Shown: one piece after another, positions 18,422 through 26,496 of the stretch
Numbering within the stretch: position 1 is the stretch's first letter
How the letters are laid out: every line of letters starts with the position of its first letter
NCBI RefSeq assembly: GCF_000772045.1
Contig: NZ_CP009754.1
Span: 3,472,001-3,536,000, forward strand
Source: Streptomyces sp. CCM_MD2014
GTDB taxonomy: Bacteria; Actinomycetota; Actinomycetes; Streptomycetales; Streptomycetaceae
Reading direction: 5' to 3'
Length of the DNA stretch: 64,000 bases
Translations under genes and position numbers: made by a program
The notes under the pieces: model-generated
What the model saw: the letters and a program-made list of their open reading frames with translations, nothing else
Told to the model about the DNA's origin: nothing
Databases searched by the model: none

Positions 18422-18931
18422 ATGACGTCAGGAACACCTGTGCCCGAACCCGTGACCACACCCGTGAACTGGGCCCGTTTCACCGCCGCCGAACCCGCGC
18501 TGGCCCGCACCGCGGAGGCGCGCTTCGGCGCGTACACGCACCACGTCCTCGCCACCCTGCGCAAGGACGGCTCGCCCCGCACCACCGGCCTGGAGGTGCG
18601 ATTCCTGAACGGCGAGCTGTGGTTCGGCATGATGCCGGGCTCGCTCAAGGCACTCGACCTGCGCCGCGACCCGCGCTTCGCACTCCAGGCGAACCCGGGG
18701 GACGGCACCGGCATGGGCGGCGGAGACGTACGGATCGCCGGGCGGGCGATCGAGGTGGAGGACCCGGCGACGAAGGCCGGGTACGTGAAAGAGGTGGAAC
18801 CGCCGGAGCCGTTCCACCTCTTCCGAACCGAGCTGACGGAGGTCGTGCGGACCTCCGTCGAGGACGACGAGTACCTCGTCGTGGAGATCTGGCAGCCCGG
18901 TCAGCCCGTGCGCACGATCAGGCGCACGTAG
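18422..18931 (+). CDS. Pyridoxamine 5'-phosphate oxidase-like split-barrel flavoprotein
   Basis: The product has 169 residues. It has the split-barrel pattern of PPOX-like proteins: HVLATLRKDGSPRTTGLEVRF (strands 1-3), LWFGMMPGSLKALDLRRDPRFAL (the conserved SxKxxxLRRDPR turn) and GDVRIAGRAIEV. Members bind FMN, F420 or haem, and many reduce small molecules. The lengths and the S-K-RRDPR motif favour the FMN/F420 branch, but the cofactor is not determined by sequence reading. The start ATG 18422 follows an ACTCGGCGT region without a clear ribosome site. The gene is convergent with guaA, 25 bases away. Confidence 0.85.
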   Translation: MTSGTPVPEPVTTPVNWARFTAAEPALARTAEARFGAYTHHVLATLRKDGSPRTTGLEVRFLNGELWFGMMPGSLKALDLRRDPRFALQANPGDGTGMGGGDVRIAGRAIEVEDPATKAGYVKEVEPPEPFHLFRTELTEVVRTSVEDDEYLVVEIWQPGQPVRTIRRT

Positions 18932-18956
18932 GCAGCGCCCTCCCGGGGCTCTGGGG

Positions 18957-20537
18957 TCACTCCCACTCGATCGTCCCCGGCGGCTTCGAGGTCACGTCGA
19001 GCACGACGCGGTTGACGTCCTTGACCTCGTTGGTGATCCGGGTCGAGATCCTGGAGAGCACGTCGTACGGCAGCCGGGACCAGTCCGCCGTCATGGCGTC
19101 CTCGGAGGAGACCGGGCGCAGGACGATCGGGTGGCCGTAGGTGCGGCCGTCGCCCTGGACGCCGACGGAGCGGACGTCGGCCAGCAGCACCACGGGGCAC
19201 TGCCAGATGTCGCGGTCGAGGCCGGCCGCGGTCAGCTCCTCGCGGGCGATGGCGTCGGCCTCGCGGAGCAGGTCCAGTCGCTCCTTGGTGACCTCGCCGA
19301 CGATGCGGATGCCGAGACCCGGGCCGGGGAAGGGCTGGCGCTGGACGATCTCGTCCGGCAGGCCCAGCTCCTGGCCGACCATCCGGACCTCGTCCTTGAA
19401 CAGCTGGCGCAGCGGCTCGACCAGCTCGAACTCGATGTCGTCGGGAAGACCGCCCACGTTGTGGTGCGACTTGATGTTGGCGGTGCCGGTGCCGCCGCCG
19501 GACTCGACGACGTCCGGGTAGAGCGTGCCCTGCACGAGGAAGGCGACCTCCGGGCCCTCCTCCTGCATGATCTCCAGCTGCGCCTGCTCGAAGACCCGGA
19601 TGAACTCGCGGCCGATGATCTTCCGCTTCTCCTCGGGGTCGGACACTCCGGCCAGCGCCTTGAGGAACCGCTCCTCGGCGTCCACGACCTTCAGCTGCAC
19701 GCCGGTCGCGGCCACGAAGTCCTTCTCGACCTGCTCGGTCTCGCCCTTGCGCATCAGGCCGTGGTCGACGTAGACGCAGGTGAGCTGGGAGCCGATGGCC
19801 TTCTGGACGAGGGCGGCCGCGACGGCGGAGTCCACGCCGCCGGACAGGCCGCAGATGGCGCGCTTGTCGCCGACCTGCTCGCGGATGGCCGCGACCTGCT
19901 CCTCGATCACGTTGCCCGTGGTCCAGTCCGGGCTCAGGCCCGCGCCCCGGTACAGGAAGTGCTCGAGCACCTGCTGTCCGTGCGTGGAGTGCATGACCTC
20001 GGGGTGGTACTGGACGCCGTAGAGCTTCTTCTCGTCGTTCTCGAAGGCGGCGACCGGGACGACGTCCGTGGAGCCGGTGACGGTGAAGCCCTCGGGGGCG
20101 GCGGAGCAGGCGTCGCCGTGCGACATCCACACGGCCTGCTCGGCCGGGGTGCCCTCGAAGAGGGTGGAGGACGGCTTGGACACCGAGAGGTCGGTGCGGC
20201 CGTACTCACGGGCGCCGGAGTTGTCGACGGTGCCGCCGAGGGTCTGCGCCATGAGCTGGAAGCCGTAGCACATGCCGAAGACGGGGACGCCGGCCTCGAA
20301 CAGGGAGCGGTCGAGGGTCGGGGCGCCCGGCTCGTACACCGAGGAGGGGCCGCCCGAGAGGATGATGGCCGCCGGGTTCTTGGCGAGCATCTCCTCGACC
20401 GGCATGGAGCTCGGCACGATCTCGCTGTAGACCCGCGCCTCGCGGACACGGCGGGCGATGAGCTGGGCGTACTGCGCGCCGAAGTCGACGACCAGGACGG
20501 TGTCGGGGGCGGCGGCAGCGGGAGTCGCTGATGACAC
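18957..20537 (-). CDS. guaA: GMP synthase (glutamine-hydrolysing)
   Basis: The product has 526 residues, the usual length. The N-terminal class I amidotransferase domain (residues about 10-205) has the nucleophile Cys in [10 protein letters not shown] and the His/Glu pair in YHPEVMH. The ATP-pyrophosphatase domain carries the P-loop [10 protein letters not shown] near residue 236, and the C-terminal dimerisation domain ends in KPPGTIEWE. It aminates XMP to GMP using glutamine and ATP. The GTG start follows GGAAGG eight bases upstream, and a TAGAAT -10-like box lies on this strand at 20582-20577. It works with guaB (41050) and guaB3 (39801) of the same window. It is divergent from the chorismate mutase leader promoter. 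Confidence 0.98.
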   Translation of the reverse strand: MSSATPAAAAPDTVLVVDFGAQYAQLIARRVREARVYSEIVPSSMPVEEMLAKNPAAIILSGGPSSVYEPGAPTLDRSLFEAGVPVFGMCYGFQLMAQTLGGTVDNSGAREYGRTDLSVSKPSSTLFEGTPAEQAVWMSHGDACSAAPEGFTVTGSTDVVPVAAFENDEKKLYGVQYHPEVMHSTHGQQVLEHFLYRGAGLSPDWTTGNVIEEQVAAIREQVGDKRAICGLSGGVDSAVAAALVQKAIGSQLTCVYVDHGLMRKGETEQVEKDFVAATGVQLKVVDAEERFLKALAGVSDPEEKRKIIGREFIRVFEQAQLEIMQEEGPEVAFLVQGTLYPDVVESGGGTGTANIKSHHNVGGLPDDIEFELVEPLRQLFKDEVRMVGQELGLPDEIVQRQPFPGPGLGIRIVGEVTKERLDLLREADAIAREELTAAGLDRDIWQCPVVLLADVRSVGVQGDGRTYGHPIVLRPVSSEDAMTADWSRLPYDVLSRISTRITNEVKDVNRVVLDVTSKPPGTIEWE

Positions 20538-20647
20538 GGGGTGCCTTCCGGCGGTCGGGCGGGGTTTGTACCCCCGATTCTACCGAGGTGGGCGGGTGCC
20601 CCGGCCCGCCGCCGGGTGCCGGGGACGGTCTCACCATGCGAACCGGC

Positions 20648-20676
20648 TTGGACACCGATCGTCGCCGGGGCATACT
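20648..20676 (+). promoter_or_regulatory. Strong housekeeping promoter of the chorismate mutase leader
   Basis: TTGGAC (20648-20653) and CATACT (20671-20676) are separated by exactly 17 bases, a good match to HrdB-type promoters. Seven bases downstream of the -10 lies the A of an ATG (20683), so the transcript probably begins at the initiation codon of the leader peptide. Confidence 0.7.
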
Positions 20677-20682
20677 GGGCCC

Positions 20683-20754
20683 ATGCGCAAGCACCAGACC
20701 TTCCTGTTTACCTATGGCAACCGGCCCACCGGCTGCCATGGTCGTGCTGCTTGA
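20683..20754 (+). CDS. Leaderless 23-residue leader peptide rich in aromatic codons
   Basis: The frame encodes 23 residues with the core F-L-F-T-Y (codons TTC CTG TTT ACC TAT). TTT and TAT are rare in this genome, and their clustering in a short frame between a strong promoter and a strong terminator hairpin upstream of an aromatic-acid gene is the classical design of ribosome-mediated attenuation by Phe/Tyr tRNA charging. There is no ribosome site; the ATG coincides with the predicted transcription start, so it should be read as a leaderless mRNA. The codons after Y715 form an imperfect hairpin (GGCAaCCGG 20716-20724 with CCGGcTGCC 20729-20737), possibly the pause hairpin. The role is inferred from layout only. 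Confidence 0.65.
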   Translation: MRKHQTFLFTYGNRPTGCHGRAA

Positions 20755-20773
20755 GCAACTGACAAGCGACTTC

Positions 20774-20810
20774 CCAGGCGCCCCGGGCCGACAAGGTCCG
20801 GGGCGCCTGG
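20774..20810 (+). terminator. Attenuator-type hairpin before chorismate mutase
   Basis: CCAGGCGCCCCGG (20774-20786) and CCGGGGCGCCTGG (20798-20810) form a perfect 13-bp stem with an 11-base loop, followed by CGTTTGC. It lies between the leader peptide stop (20754) and the aroQ ribosome site (20857-20862). A stem this strong upstream of a gene implies conditional termination. Confidence 0.75.
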
Positions 20811-20867
20811 CGTTTGCGGACCGTGCCGGTCCCGGGTGCCGCCAGTCTTCGGCGAGGAGCCACCGAC

Positions 20868-21176
20868 ATGACCGTCACCGCAGCGAACAAGACCGTCACC
20901 GCAGCCGACAAGACCGGCGCCCACACCCCCGAGGCCGCCGACGTGATCACCGGCGCCCGGGAGCGCATCGACGCCCTGGACGACCGCATCATCGGACTGA
21001 TCCAGGAACGGATGGCCGTCTCCGCCGTCATCCAGGAGGCACGGATCACCTCCGGGGGGCGGCGCGTGAACCTCTCGCGCGAGATGGAGGTGCTCGACCA
21101 CTACCGGCAGGCGCTGGGCAAGCCGGGCACGACGCTGGCGATGACGATGCTGGAGCTGTGCCGCGGGCGGGTGTGA
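20868..21176 (+). CDS. aroQ: Chorismate mutase, AroQ class
   Basis: The product has 102 residues, all helical. The AroQ core runs from about residue 25: ITGARERIDALDDRIIGLIQERMAVSAVIQEARI (Arg and Asp of the chorismate pocket in RxRID and the ERM...VI pattern), then RRVNLSREMEVLDHYR and a last helix ending LCRGRV. It converts chorismate to prephenate, the first step toward Phe and Tyr. ATG 20868 is preceded by GAGGAG with nine bases spacing. A hydrophilic N-terminal extension of 24 residues precedes the domain. Control by the upstream leader peptide/hairpin is likely. A terminator overlaps its stop codon. Confidence 0.93.
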   Translation: MTVTAANKTVTAADKTGAHTPEAADVITGARERIDALDDRIIGLIQERMAVSAVIQEARITSGGRRVNLSREMEVLDHYRQALGKPGTTLAMTMLELCRGRV

Positions 21177-21210
21177 CCCCCCGGGGCGTGGCCGTGCCCC
21201 GGCGGGGGTC
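21175..21210 (+). terminator. Terminator of chorismate mutase gene
   Basis: GACCCCC (21175-21181) pairs with GGGGGTC (21204-21210), extended inside by GGGGC (21183-21187) with GCCCC (21196-21200). The stem overlaps the stop codon of aroQ. There is no T-run, as usual in Streptomyces. Confidence 0.6.
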
Positions 21211-21324
21211 GTATCTGAGTTCGGGCGGATTCTCACCCGTACGGCGCGTGACCGGCGGGCGAGCGGCTTCGTTGGTCCCGGTGTCCGTGTCAGCCAGGGG
21301 CGGGCCCGAAAGAACCACGCGTGG

Positions 21325-21620
21325 CTCGCTGGAGCGATGAGACGTACGGATCGTGCCGTACGTCGTGGGACCTCGCTCCAGGAAGTGACCGGACGGCAGG
21401 GGACAGCAGCCCGGTCACCCAAGAGAACGGCCGGCTCCGGGGACGCCCGGGGCCGGCCGACGGAACGGGTCCCACGTTCGAGCAAACGACAAAGGCGACA
21501 AGCATCCGAGGCAAGCGGCGCAACCCCCCGGCGCCGCTCCCGAGGCACCGGCGCTGCCCTGACGCCGGTGCCGGCTGAGAGGGAGGGCCCTGCGGCCGCA
21601 GTTCCGCGGGGCCCTTCGTC
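21325..21620 (+). ncRNA. Candidate structured RNA with pseudoknot and own terminator
   Basis: The intergenic stretch holds six perfect or near-perfect stems. P1 is CTGGAGCG 21329-21336 with CGCTCCAG 21374-21381. A nested 9-bp hairpin is GACGTACGG 21341-21349 with CCGTACGTC 21356-21364. GTGGGACC 21365-21372, inside P1, pairs with GGTCCCAC 21468-21475 outside it, forming a pseudoknot. P2 is GTGACCGG 21385-21392 with CCGGTCAC 21411-21418. P3 is CGGCCGGC 21428-21435 with GCCGGCCG 21452-21459. A 10-bp hairpin and a terminator lie at 21544-21572 and 21584-21615. The region sits between the aroQ terminator and the surface-protein gene. It does not match any riboswitch consensus I can recall. It could be a small RNA gene or a long 5' leader. 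Confidence 0.5.
21584..21615 (+). terminator. Terminator closing the structured RNA candidate
   Basis: AGGGCCCTGCGG (21584-21595) pairs with CCGCGGGGCCCT (21604-21615), 12 bp with one G-T wobble and an eight-base loop, followed by TCGTCGT. It separates the structured stretch from the surface-protein gene at 21717. Confidence 0.6.
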
Positions 21621-21668
21621 GTGCCGCCCGCCATCGCCGCCTAAGTGACGCAGGCCACATAAGGATTC

Positions 21669-21694
21669 TGTGAATGTGAGGACAACCATTCACA
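21669..21694. promoter_or_regulatory. Operator-like palindrome upstream of LAXTG surface protein
   Basis: TGTGAATG (21669-21676) and CATTCACA (21687-21694) form a perfect 8-base inverted repeat with a 10-base spacer, 23 bases before the ATG at 21717. The half-site spacing is too long for a CRP-type TGTGA-N6-TCACA site. The binding protein is unknown. Confidence 0.45.
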
Positions 21695-21716
21695 GGTTTC
21701 GTTGATCACACCGGGC

Positions 21717-22799
21717 ATGAAGCTTCGTCGCGCTCTGGCCGCAGCCGCCGTCACGGCGGTGGTCGCCCCCGCCGCGCTCCTCGCGGCCCCGTGCGCCCAT
21801 GCGACCGGTGACACGTCGGCATCCCCGTCCGCCTCCACGTCTGCCTCACCGGAGACGGACGAGACGGACGTGACCGACGTGACCGACGAGACGGCGGGCG
21901 AGACCGCGACCGACCCCGCTCCCGGCGACGCGACCGGCAGCCCGACGGGCTCCCCGGGCGCGACGGAGGACACGGACGGGGAGGAGAAGGGCGAGGAGGG
22001 GTCCGGCGAGGAGGGGACTCCCGCCCCCGGCGCCTCGGAGTCGACCACGTCCGCCCCCGCGGTCCCGTCCCCGGGCGCCTCCGCTCCGGAGGAATCGGAG
22101 GAATCGCAGGCCCCGGACCCCGAGCCGTCCGTGTGCGAGGACACCAAGGTCGACGTCGACATCGAGGGCCTGCCCGGCGAGATCGCGGCGGGCAGCGGCT
22201 GGCACGAGTTCTCGCTGAACGTGGCCAACACCTCCGGTTCGACGCTGCAGAACCTCGAGTACCTGGCCGGCGCCTCCGCCGACCTCGACGGCGAGGAGCT
22301 GTTCGAGAGCGAGAAGGTCGGCCTCCAGGCCTGGAACCCCCAGGACGAGTCCTGGGAGGACCTCGACGAACTCGGCTACGCGGTCGGATACATCGGGTAC
22401 ACCGACGAGCTGGCCCCCGACTACGAGGTCGCCATCCCGATGCGGATCAACGTGCGGGCCGACGCTCCGGTCGGTGCGGGCTTCACGCTCGGCGCGACCA
22501 TCTACGGCGACGCGGACGGCGAGTGCACCGGCTTCGGTGACGTCGCCTACAAGTTCCGGATCGTGGCCCCCGGCACGGACACGGAGGGCACCCGGCCGCA
22601 GGAGGGCGGCAAGGCACCCCTCGCGCCCGTCACCGTCGAGAAGGCGCCCGCGAACGTCCCGGAGGTCACCGGGAGCCTCGCCTCGACCGGCGCCGGCTCG
22701 GCGCTCCCGATGATCGGCCTCGTCGGCGGACTCGCCGTGGTGGCCGGCGGCGGTGCGGTGTTCGTGGTGCGGCGGCGCAAGGCCGGCTCGGACACGTGA
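21717..22799 (+). CDS. Sortase-anchored (LAXTG) cell-surface protein
   Basis: The product has 360 residues. It has a signal peptide (KLRRALAAAAVTAVVAPAAL, cleavage near AHA-TGD), a 100-residue Ser/Thr/Pro/Glu/Asp-rich acidic spacer, and a folded region of about 150 residues (from VCEDTKVDVDIEGLPGEIAAG to FRIVAP) with an Ig-like beta pattern. The C-terminus is a sorting signal: LASTG, hydrophobic helix (MIGLVGGLAVVAGGGAVFVV) and RRRK tail. LAXTG is the recognition motif of class E sortases in Streptomyces, so the protein should be covalently linked to peptidoglycan. The ligand is unknown. ATG 21717 has no clear ribosome site; a TTG at 21702 is also in frame. Confidence 0.87.
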   Translation: MKLRRALAAAAVTAVVAPAALLAAPCAHATGDTSASPSASTSASPETDETDVTDVTDETAGETATDPAPGDATGSPTGSPGATEDTDGEEKGEEGSGEEGTPAPGASESTTSAPAVPSPGASAPEESEESQAPDPEPSVCEDTKVDVDIEGLPGEIAAGSGWHEFSLNVANTSGSTLQNLEYLAGASADLDGEELFESEKVGLQAWNPQDESWEDLDELGYAVGYIGYTDELAPDYEVAIPMRINVRADAPVGAGFTLGATIYGDADGECTGFGDVAYKFRIVAPGTDTEGTRPQEGGKAPLAPVTVEKAPANVPEVTGSLASTGAGSALPMIGLVGGLAVVAGGGAVFVVRRRKAGSDT

Positions 22800-22828
22800 C
22801 GCCCGCGCCGGTGGCGTGACACAGGCCG

Positions 22829-22874
22829 GGTGAGTGGAACCCGCGCTCGGAGGGGGGTGCGGGTCCCACTCACC
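22829..22874. terminator. Bidirectional terminator
   Basis: GGTGAGTGG-a-ACCCGC (22829-22844) pairs with GCGGGT-c-CCACTCACC (22859-22874), followed by TTTTCGTTTCTCC on the plus strand. It lies between the convergent surface-protein and GMC genes and can serve both. Confidence 0.8.
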
Positions 22875-22886
22875 TTTTCGTTTCTC

Positions 22887-24722
22887 CTACTTCCTCGGCG
22901 GTACGGCGGGAACGTCCAGGAACGGCAGCCGCAGCGCGCCGAAGGCCTTCTCGGGGACGGCCGGGGCGTGGGGCTCGACGGGGGCGAGTCGTTCGTACGC
23001 GGCGCCCTGCGCGGGTCGCGGGTCCTCCTCGCCCTTGTTCGGCCAGTACGACATCGCCCGCTCGGCCTGCGCCGTGATGGTGAGGGACGGGTTGACCCCC
23101 AGGTTCGCCGAGACGGCGGCGCCGTCGACGACCGAGATGCCGGGGTGGCCGTAGAGCCGGTGGTACGGGTCTATGACACCGGTCTCCCGGGACGCGCCGA
23201 TGGGGCAGCCGCCGAGGAAGTGGGCGGTGAGCGGGGTGCCCATCAGCTCACCGACGTTGGAGCCGGCGAAGCCGTTGATCTCGGCGGCGAGTGCGGAGGC
23301 GCCCTCGGTGGCGGCCTTGATCTGCTTGGGGTTGGGCGAGCCGTGGCCCTGGCGGGCGGTGAGCAGGCCCTTGCCGACACCCGTCGGTTTCAGGTGTGTG
23401 GTGAGTGAGTTGTCCAGGGACTGCATGACCAGGCCGATGATGGTCCGCTCGGACCACTTGCGGTTGGAGAGCGAACGCAGGACCAGCAGCGGGTGCTTGG
23501 CCGCGTGCCCCAGGAAGCCCAGGACGCGGGAGGCCCCGGAGGCGGTCTGCCCGGCGTAGGGGACCTGGAGGATGGACAGGCCGCCCATCGAGTTGGAGCC
23601 CTTGCCGTAACGCACCGGCTCGATGTGGGTGTTGGCGTCCGGGTGGATCGAGGACGTGATGGCGACGCCGCGCGTGAAGTCGGCCCGGGGCTCGCCGGTG
23701 GCGCCGCGGTAGCGCCGGTCGTCGGTCTGGGCGCCGACGAGTGCCTCGGAGTTGGTGCGGGTCAGCTCGCCGAGCCTGTCGGACAGGTGGGGCAGCTGTC
23801 CGCCCGCCTTCATGCGGTGCAGCAGGGTCTGGGTGCCGTAGGTGCCGGCGGCTATGACCACGCGGCGTGCGGTGAAGGTGCGGCCCGCGTCCGTCCTCCC
23901 GCGCTCCCCGCGCTGCTTGCGGTCGGTGGGCAGCGTGGCGATCGCGAAGCCGCCGCGCGAGTCGTCCGTGACGGAGACGACCGTCGTCATCGGGTGCACG
24001 ACCGCGCCGGCCTTCTCGGCGAGGTACAGGTAGTTCTCGTTGAGGGTGTTCTTCGCGCCGTGCCGGCAGCCGGTCATGCACTCGCCGCACTCGTTGCACG
24101 CCCTGCGGTCGGGGCCCGCCCCGCCGAAGTACGGGTCGGGCACCTGCTCGCCCGGTTCGGCCTTCGCCTTGCCGTCGGCGTCCTCGCCGTCGCCGAAGAA
24201 GACGCCGACGGGGGCCATGTGGAAGGTGTCGCCGCAGCCCATCTTCTCGGCGGCGGCCTTCAGGTGCACGTCGGAGGGGGTCATCGTCGGGTTGAGGCGG
24301 ACTCCGAGCATGCGCCGGGCCTGGTCGTAGTACGGCGCGAGCTCGTCCTGCCAGTCGGTGATGTCACGCCACTGGGGGTCGTCGAAGAACGGCTTCGGCG
24401 GCACGTAGAGGGTGTTGGCGTAGTTGAGGGAGCCGCCGCCGACGCCCGCGCCTGCCAGGACCATGACATTCCCGAGCAGGTGGATGCGCTGGATGCCGAA
24501 CATGCCGAGTTTCGGCGCCCAGAGGTAGTTCTTCAGGTCCCACGAGTTCCGGGGCAGGGTCTCGCGGGTGAAGCGGCGGCCGGCTTCCAGGACGCCGACG
24601 CGGTAGCCCTTCTCGGTGAGGCGTAGGGCGGAGACGGAGCCGCCGAAGCCGGAGCCGACTATGAGGACGTCGTAGTCGTACCCGTTCTCGTCCCGGGTCT
24701 GGACAGAGTTCTCCTGCGACAC
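22887..24722 (-). CDS. GMC-family FAD oxidoreductase, cholesterol-oxidase-like
   Basis: The product has 611 residues. The N-terminal FAD-binding Rossmann motif is VLIVGSGFGGSVSALRL near residue 17. GMC motifs follow (NYANTLYVPP, AGAGVGGGSLNYA) and a cysteine-rich segment ECGECMTGCRHGAKNTL near residue 225. The C-terminal flavin-binding domain has HFLGGCPIG and VVDGAAVSANLGVNPSLTITA. The architecture is that of the ChoD-like oxidases of actinobacteria (Rv3409c in M. tuberculosis, next to guaB3). The substrate may be a sterol or other alcohol and is unproven. GTG start 24722 follows GAGGAGAG. The upstream aldehyde dehydrogenase ends 38 bases away, so both probably form an operon, which fits an alcohol-to-aldehyde-to-acid pathway. 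Confidence 0.9.
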   Translation of the reverse strand: MSQENSVQTRDENGYDYDVLIVGSGFGGSVSALRLTEKGYRVGVLEAGRRFTRETLPRNSWDLKNYLWAPKLGMFGIQRIHLLGNVMVLAGAGVGGGSLNYANTLYVPPKPFFDDPQWRDITDWQDELAPYYDQARRMLGVRLNPTMTPSDVHLKAAAEKMGCGDTFHMAPVGVFFGDGEDADGKAKAEPGEQVPDPYFGGAGPDRRACNECGECMTGCRHGAKNTLNENYLYLAEKAGAVVHPMTTVVSVTDDSRGGFAIATLPTDRKQRGERGRTDAGRTFTARRVVIAAGTYGTQTLLHRMKAGGQLPHLSDRLGELTRTNSEALVGAQTDDRRYRGATGEPRADFTRGVAITSSIHPDANTHIEPVRYGKGSNSMGGLSILQVPYAGQTASGASRVLGFLGHAAKHPLLVLRSLSNRKWSERTIIGLVMQSLDNSLTTHLKPTGVGKGLLTARQGHGSPNPKQIKAATEGASALAAEINGFAGSNVGELMGTPLTAHFLGGCPIGASRETGVIDPYHRLYGHPGISVVDGAAVSANLGVNPSLTITAQAERAMSYWPNKGEEDPRPAQGAAYERLAPVEPHAPAVPEKAFGALRLPFLDVPAVPPRK

Positions 24723-24760
24723 GTGCTCTCCTCGTTGAGAACGGGCGGTGGTTGGGTGGG

Positions 24761-26374
24761 TCAGCGGAGGCGGAACGCCTTCATCAGGCGCAGGCTGCGG
24801 CTCATGAACGCCGCGTACTTCTCGTCGTCCATCCCCAGCGACGGTGCCATCGGCAGCAGGCGCTGGTGGGCGACCGTCTGGGCCTCGGTGTACTTGAGGA
24901 TGCCCTCGGAGCCGTGCCGGCGGCCGAGGCCGGAGTCCTTCATGCCGCCCATCGGGGACTGGACGCTGCCGTAGGCGGGCGCGTACCCCTCGTTGATGTT
25001 GACGGTGCCGGTGCGCAGCCGGGCGGCGACGTCGCGGCCGCGCCGGGCGTCCTTCGTCCAGACCGAGGAGTTCAGGCCGTACGGCGTGGAGTTGGCGTGC
25101 TCGACGGCCTCGTCCTCGGTCGTGAAGCGGTAGACGGAGACGACCGGGCCGAAGGTCTCCTCGGTGCACACGGCCATGGGGGCGGTGACGCCGTCGAGGA
25201 TGGTCGGCTCGTAGAAGTACGGGCCGATGTCCGGGCGGGCGACGCCGCCGGCGACGAGCTTGGCGCCCCGCTCCACGGCGTCCGCCACGTGGGCCTTCAC
25301 GGTTTCCAGCTGCCGCTCCCCCACCAGCGAGCCCATGTCGGCGCCGTAGGAGAGGGAGGCGCCGAGCCGCATGGCCCTGGTGCGGGCGGCGAAGCGCTCC
25401 AGGAAGGCGTCGGCGACGGACTCGTGGACGTAGAGCCGCTCGATGGAGATGCAGAGCTGGCCGGCCGAGGAGAAGCAGGCGCGGACGGCGCCCGCCGCGG
25501 CCTTCTCGATGTCGGCGTCCTGGAGGACGAGCATGGCGTTCTTTCCGCCGAGTTCGAGGGAGACGCCGACCAGGCGGGCGGCGGCGCCCCGGGCGACCTC
25601 GCGGCCGGTGCGGGTGGAGCCGGTGAAGGAGACGTAGTCGGCGTGCTTGACGACCTCGGGGCCGACGACCGGGCCCTCGCCGAGGACGACCTGGAAGACC
25701 TCGGCGGGCAGCCCGGCCTCGATGAGCAGGTCACGGGCCCACAGGGCGGTCAGGCAGGTCTCGGTGTCCGGCTTCATGACGACCGCGTTGCCCGCGACGA
25801 ACGCGGGGAGCGCGTCGCCGACGGACAGCTCCAGTGGGTAGTTCCAGGGGGCGATCTGGCCGACGACGCCGCGCGGGTGGCGCAGCTCGGTCACCTTCGT
25901 GAGGGTCGGTACGGCGCCGGTGTGCCGCTTGGGCCGCAGGTACGCGGGGGCCTTGCGGCCGTAGTGGCGGGCCGCGACGGCGACGGCCTGGACCTCCTCG
26001 TGGGCGTGCAGACGGGCCTTGCCGGTCTCCAGCTGGATGAGGTCGAGGACCTCGGCCTGGCGCGCCAGGACCAGGTCGTGGAAGCGCAGCAGGACGGCGG
26101 CGCGCTGCCGCACCGGGGTGCGGGCCCAGACGGCCTGGGCGGCGCGGGCCCGTTCGAAGGCGGCGGCCACGTCCTCGGGCGTCGACTCGGGCAGGTCGGC
26201 CAGCTTGTCGCCGGTGAACGGCGTGTGGTTGGCGGTGCGGCCGGACCCGGCCACGCCCTTGGTGAGCTGGGCGACCAGCTCGGGCGTGACCACGTCGGCC
26301 GCGGTGCGGGCGCCCTTCGGGGCGGGGGCGAGGGGATTCGTGCCGGTGAGTTCCGTGGCCTGCGCGTCCGTCAT
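24761..26374 (-). CDS. gabD2: Succinate-semialdehyde dehydrogenase (NADP+)
   Basis: The product has 537 residues and is a complete aldehyde dehydrogenase. It has a cofactor-binding segment (VVGQIAPWNYPLELSVGDALPAFVAGNAVVMKPD), the glycine motif FTGSTRTGREVA, the catalytic Glu in LELGGKNAMLV and the nucleophile Cys in SSAGQLCISIERL. The C-terminal part (NINEGYAPAYGSVQSPMGGMKDSG) is typical of the succinic-semialdehyde/GabD2 branch. It oxidises an aldehyde to the acid with NAD(P)+. The start ATG 26374 is first in frame. The gene leads a two-gene operon with the GMC oxidase. The true substrate may differ from succinic semialdehyde because the family name is transferred by similarity. Confidence 0.9.
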   Translation of the reverse strand: MTDAQATELTGTNPLAPAPKGARTAADVVTPELVAQLTKGVAGSGRTANHTPFTGDKLADLPESTPEDVAAAFERARAAQAVWARTPVRQRAAVLLRFHDLVLARQAEVLDLIQLETGKARLHAHEEVQAVAVAARHYGRKAPAYLRPKRHTGAVPTLTKVTELRHPRGVVGQIAPWNYPLELSVGDALPAFVAGNAVVMKPDTETCLTALWARDLLIEAGLPAEVFQVVLGEGPVVGPEVVKHADYVSFTGSTRTGREVARGAAARLVGVSLELGGKNAMLVLQDADIEKAAAGAVRACFSSAGQLCISIERLYVHESVADAFLERFAARTRAMRLGASLSYGADMGSLVGERQLETVKAHVADAVERGAKLVAGGVARPDIGPYFYEPTILDGVTAPMAVCTEETFGPVVSVYRFTTEDEAVEHANSTPYGLNSSVWTKDARRGRDVAARLRTGTVNINEGYAPAYGSVQSPMGGMKDSGLGRRHGSEGILKYTEAQTVAHQRLLPMAPSLGMDDEKYAAFMSRSLRLMKAFRLR

Positions 26375-26496
26375 GAGCCGCAGGGTATGACGCCGGGCGG
26401 GCTTTGTGTACCCGTCGGTAACGGTGATTCACCGTGATTCACCGAGTGCTCACATGACGCCAGTGATCGCTGGCAACAAACCCGCTGATCAGGGCG

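Noticed and set aside
21514..21538. Hairpin loop AACCCCCCG resembling the actinobacterial 6C RNA
   Set aside because: The 6C family needs two hairpins with six or more cytosines each; only one such loop is present here.
21573..21590. GGCTGAGAGGGAGGG similar to a TPP riboswitch box
   Set aside because: The rest of the THI-box core (TGAACCTGAT and the flanking stems) is missing and the downstream gene is not thiamine-related.
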